From Rhytidiadelphus loreus (Eukaryota; Streptophyta; Bryopsida; Hypnales; Hylocomiaceae): a DNA stretch of 64,000 nt. Positions 62,034 through 64,000 of this stretch are shown here, piece after piece (position 1 is the stretch's first letter; every line of letters starts with the position of its first letter). The stretch spans positions 45,365,348 to 45,429,347 of the forward strand of contig OX344764.1 in the NCBI GenBank assembly GCA_947034895.1, written 5' to 3'. The translations under genes and the position numbers were made by a program. Below the pieces are notes generated by a model. It saw only the letters and a program-made list of their open reading frames with translations. It did not search any database and had not been told where the DNA came from.

Positions 62034-62370
62034 TGTTGAAGTTTCAATGTACAGACGGCTCAGTTCCAGTATACACACCTCGTGTGTTTAGATAATTAAA
62101 AAGGACTAAAGACCTTGGTTTTATAATACAGCAGGTAAGCAAACGGCTTACGGTTTTGTTAAGAGAACAGTCCTCCACTACTTGAGGATCAGTAATTCCC
62201 ACTAGGTGATCTGGACGTTTTAATTAAGTACAGATGGGTGATTAACACCCACTCCCAACACTCTCCCCTTTTGTTGTCAGTTTAATCAAGGTCCTAACGA
62301 ATGACAAGCAAATGAAGTAACTGACGTGTTGGATGAACGTATGTACAGGTTGCGAGAGTGTATTTCAACA
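62034..62370 (-). repeat. 5' LTR of the copia element
   Basis: 337 bp, about 99.1% identical to the 3' LTR by direct comparison. It carries the element's promoter by family knowledge; no TATA box was assigned. Confidence 0.95.
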
Positions 62371-62395
62371 ACTGCGTCACCGACTGCGATGATTA

Positions 62396-62740
62396 TTTCA
62401 TGGGGTCATTCACGTACTGGATCATTCCCTACAGTAGGTGGTCTTTCGTGGGCCTTTCGAAAGCTGGTTTGACTCAGAGAGACACACACAAGAAACATCG
62501 CAGACAGACATACATTTCCTCCTGGAAGTTTCGACAATGTACAAAGCTCGAATATGCATGCCGGAAGACGAGCGAGATTGGCCGCAACGGGGCAGTTGCC
62601 GTCTTAGTCACCCTTTGCGAGCTCTCCACGGAACTCGCAGATAGGTCCACCTTGATCAGTTGATGATCGAGTTAGTGTGTGCGAAGAGCCGGCAAGATCG
62701 ATGAGTCGGTTGATATTTCCCGATTCAAAGAACACCGAAA
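62396..62740. repeat. Inverted duplicate of 49940-50240 joined to copy A''
   Basis: The A'' match ends at about 62395 and the sequence then follows the reverse of 49940-50240. The join is a rearrangement breakpoint. Two 4-base-scale indels separate the copies. Confidence 0.6.
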
Positions 62741-62851
62741 AGTATGAGTTGAGGTTGATTTTAAGGTAACTACACCTAAAATCACACAAATAAGCAATTC
62801 AATATGGTTTCCATTACTATATTGGAAATTTTTGTGGGGTACTGTTGATAG

Positions 62852-63012
62852 ATAGTCAATTTTGTTAAAATGGCGGCATTTTTTTGCCATTTTTTATACA
62901 CATTTTGCTATTTTACCGAAATGTAGTGTTATTTTCTAACAAATTCAGTGCCATTTTAATGGAATGTGGTGCCATTATACTGGAATACCGCCATTTTAAC
63001 GAAATTGACTAT
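62852..63012. mobile_element. 4-bp-TSD MITE, 161-bp form
   Basis: Ends ATAGTCAATTTTGTTAAAAT and TTTTAACGAAATTGACTAT are flanked by a perfect ATAG (62848-62851 and 63013-63016). Interior GCCATTTTAATGGAAT-type blocks repeat the end sequence. Confidence 0.88.
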
Positions 63013-63016
63013 ATAG

Positions 63017-64000
63017 TGAAAACGGGATACTAGATTCTGTAACTTAGAATGCATTTTTTGGACACCATATGAATAAACTATGAATTTTCAAAATCAGTGT
63101 TGAAAATAGGTGTTCCTAAAAGCAAATAATCATAGAGTCTCATGAATAGTGGGATTACATTTTAGTCAAGAATCTCTAATGTGTGATTTTAGGAAGCATG
63201 TGATTTTAGGTGTACTTGCGTACAGGGGTTTCTAGTAAGATTCTCCTAGAATGCATTTCATTGGATACATTTTATGAATAAAGTCAATAAACTATAAATT
63301 TTCAAAGTAATGAAAATAGATGCACCTATTTGTAAATTGTGATCCTATGCTCTCACCAATAGAGGTTGTACATTTTACTAATAGAAAAAATTGTAGGAAC
63401 TGGTTCTAGAGTAGGATCACAATTAGGTGGTGTTATTTTAAGAGATAACATTGTTTACTTGTGTTCTCTTCCTCAATGATACTAAGAATAATCTGTTGTT
63501 CGATACCTTAGTAAGAGAGTAACTTTAAGTGAAGTGCTTCTAAACTCATTTGATAAAAATTTATAATTTCTTTTTCAAATTTAGCCACAAGATTATTTCT
63601 AAAATCTATATTTAACAAGCCCTCTTTTAAAACAAATATGGAAAAAGTTGGAAAAGTCTAATATTATATCGTGCAATCATCAAGATTATTTCTAAAATCC
63701 TTTAGCATCCATAAGTGATTAATTATGCTTTCATATTCTCTACCATATAATTTACATAAAATTTGAGCATCTATAATTGTTATATACTATACCTATAGGA
63801 CAAGATCGGTGGAAAATAATTCTTTTAATGAAAGCCAAAAAATAATAAAAAAGAGGAATTTTTCAATTCGGCAAAAATTGAATGACCAAGTTGTCAGAAG
63901 AAAAAATTCCTAAGTAAAGCCTAATTACCACCTACCATCATGAAATTTTTTTATGGCAATATGACTCGGGGGGGTCACTTAGAGTGTCCATTTAAAACCA
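63017..64000. other. AT-rich DNA, no gene seen
   Basis: No convincing coding frame, RNA gene or repeat boundary up to the window end. Confidence 0.5.

Larger units (their letters stand above)
52933..62370 (-). mobile_element. Ty1-copia LTR retrotransposon, 9.4 kb including nested element B
   Basis: Two 337-bp LTRs (TGTTGAAG...TTCAACA) bound a minus-strand element with primer-binding site, gag, protease, integrase, RT, RNase H and polypurine tract. Without element B it is about 5.5 kb, normal for copia. The flanks read ACTAT (left) and ACTGC (right). The empty site in copy A reads ACTGCGTCACC, so the 5-bp duplication ACTGC has since changed by two transitions on the left. The LTRs differ at only three positions, all transitions. 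Despite this youth, gag has a stop, pol has two frameshifts and a late stop, and element B splits the coding region. Confidence 0.95.

Noticed and set aside
1..64000. tRNA, rRNA or CRISPR arrays
   Set aside because: No cloverleaf with A and B boxes, no rRNA-like stretch and no regularly spaced repeats with unique spacers were recognised by eye. The tandem array at 57070-57590 has no spacers.

Overview
The window looks like nuclear DNA of a land plant, very rich in transposable elements and AT-rich between genes. The evidence is a plant-type F-box gene, a Ty1-copia element primed by initiator-Met tRNA, a chromodomain-bearing Ty3-gypsy relic, Stowaway and CACTA MITEs, and a possible plant organellar ssDNA-binding (OSB) gene fragment. 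A piggyBac transposon is also present; from memory these are rarely described in flowering plants, so I lean towards a non-seed plant (bryophyte or lycophyte) but cannot prove it. Only one convincing intact host protein gene is visible, the F-box gene at 26264-27559 (+).

Layout. 1-7079: 3' part of a decayed Ty3-gypsy chromovirus. It is interrupted by a 245-bp MITE, by a hairpin-rich insert and, 3 bp before the end of its 3' LTR, by a 3.8-kb solo-LTR-like element (A). 7501-8027: PIF/Harbinger transposase relic. 8485-13501: a 5-kb piggyBac transposon whose transposase frame is broken almost only by stops explicable by C-to-T or G-to-A change. 13.5-23 kb: AT-rich DNA with MITEs and retroelement scraps. 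23.8-27.6 kb: duplicated 5'-exon/splice-donor cassettes, then the F-box gene. 28-34 kb: AT-rich DNA with MITEs. 34.7-41.6 kb and 45.4-49.5 kb: two diverged copies of one segment, each with the same 5'-exon cassette in inverted orientation. A third partial copy begins at 52.1 kb. 52933-62370: a Ty1-copia element on the minus strand with 99% identical LTRs. It carries a second 3.9-kb solo-LTR-like element (B) inside its coding region and an antisense host-gene-like fragment before its 3' LTR.

The paralogous copies serve as natural empty sites. They let target-site duplications be read directly and give an order of events: segment duplication, then MITE and copia insertion, then element B into copia. 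Two MITE families stand out. One has ends ATGGTCAATTTCGTTAAAAT and 4-bp target duplications, with at least nine copies. The other is about 411 bp with TA duplications, with three copies. Neither matches a family I can name.

The strongest leads are the OSB-like fragment captured in copia, the piggyBac element with its very long N-terminal extension, the 4-bp-TSD MITE family, and the pair of giant LTR-like elements.
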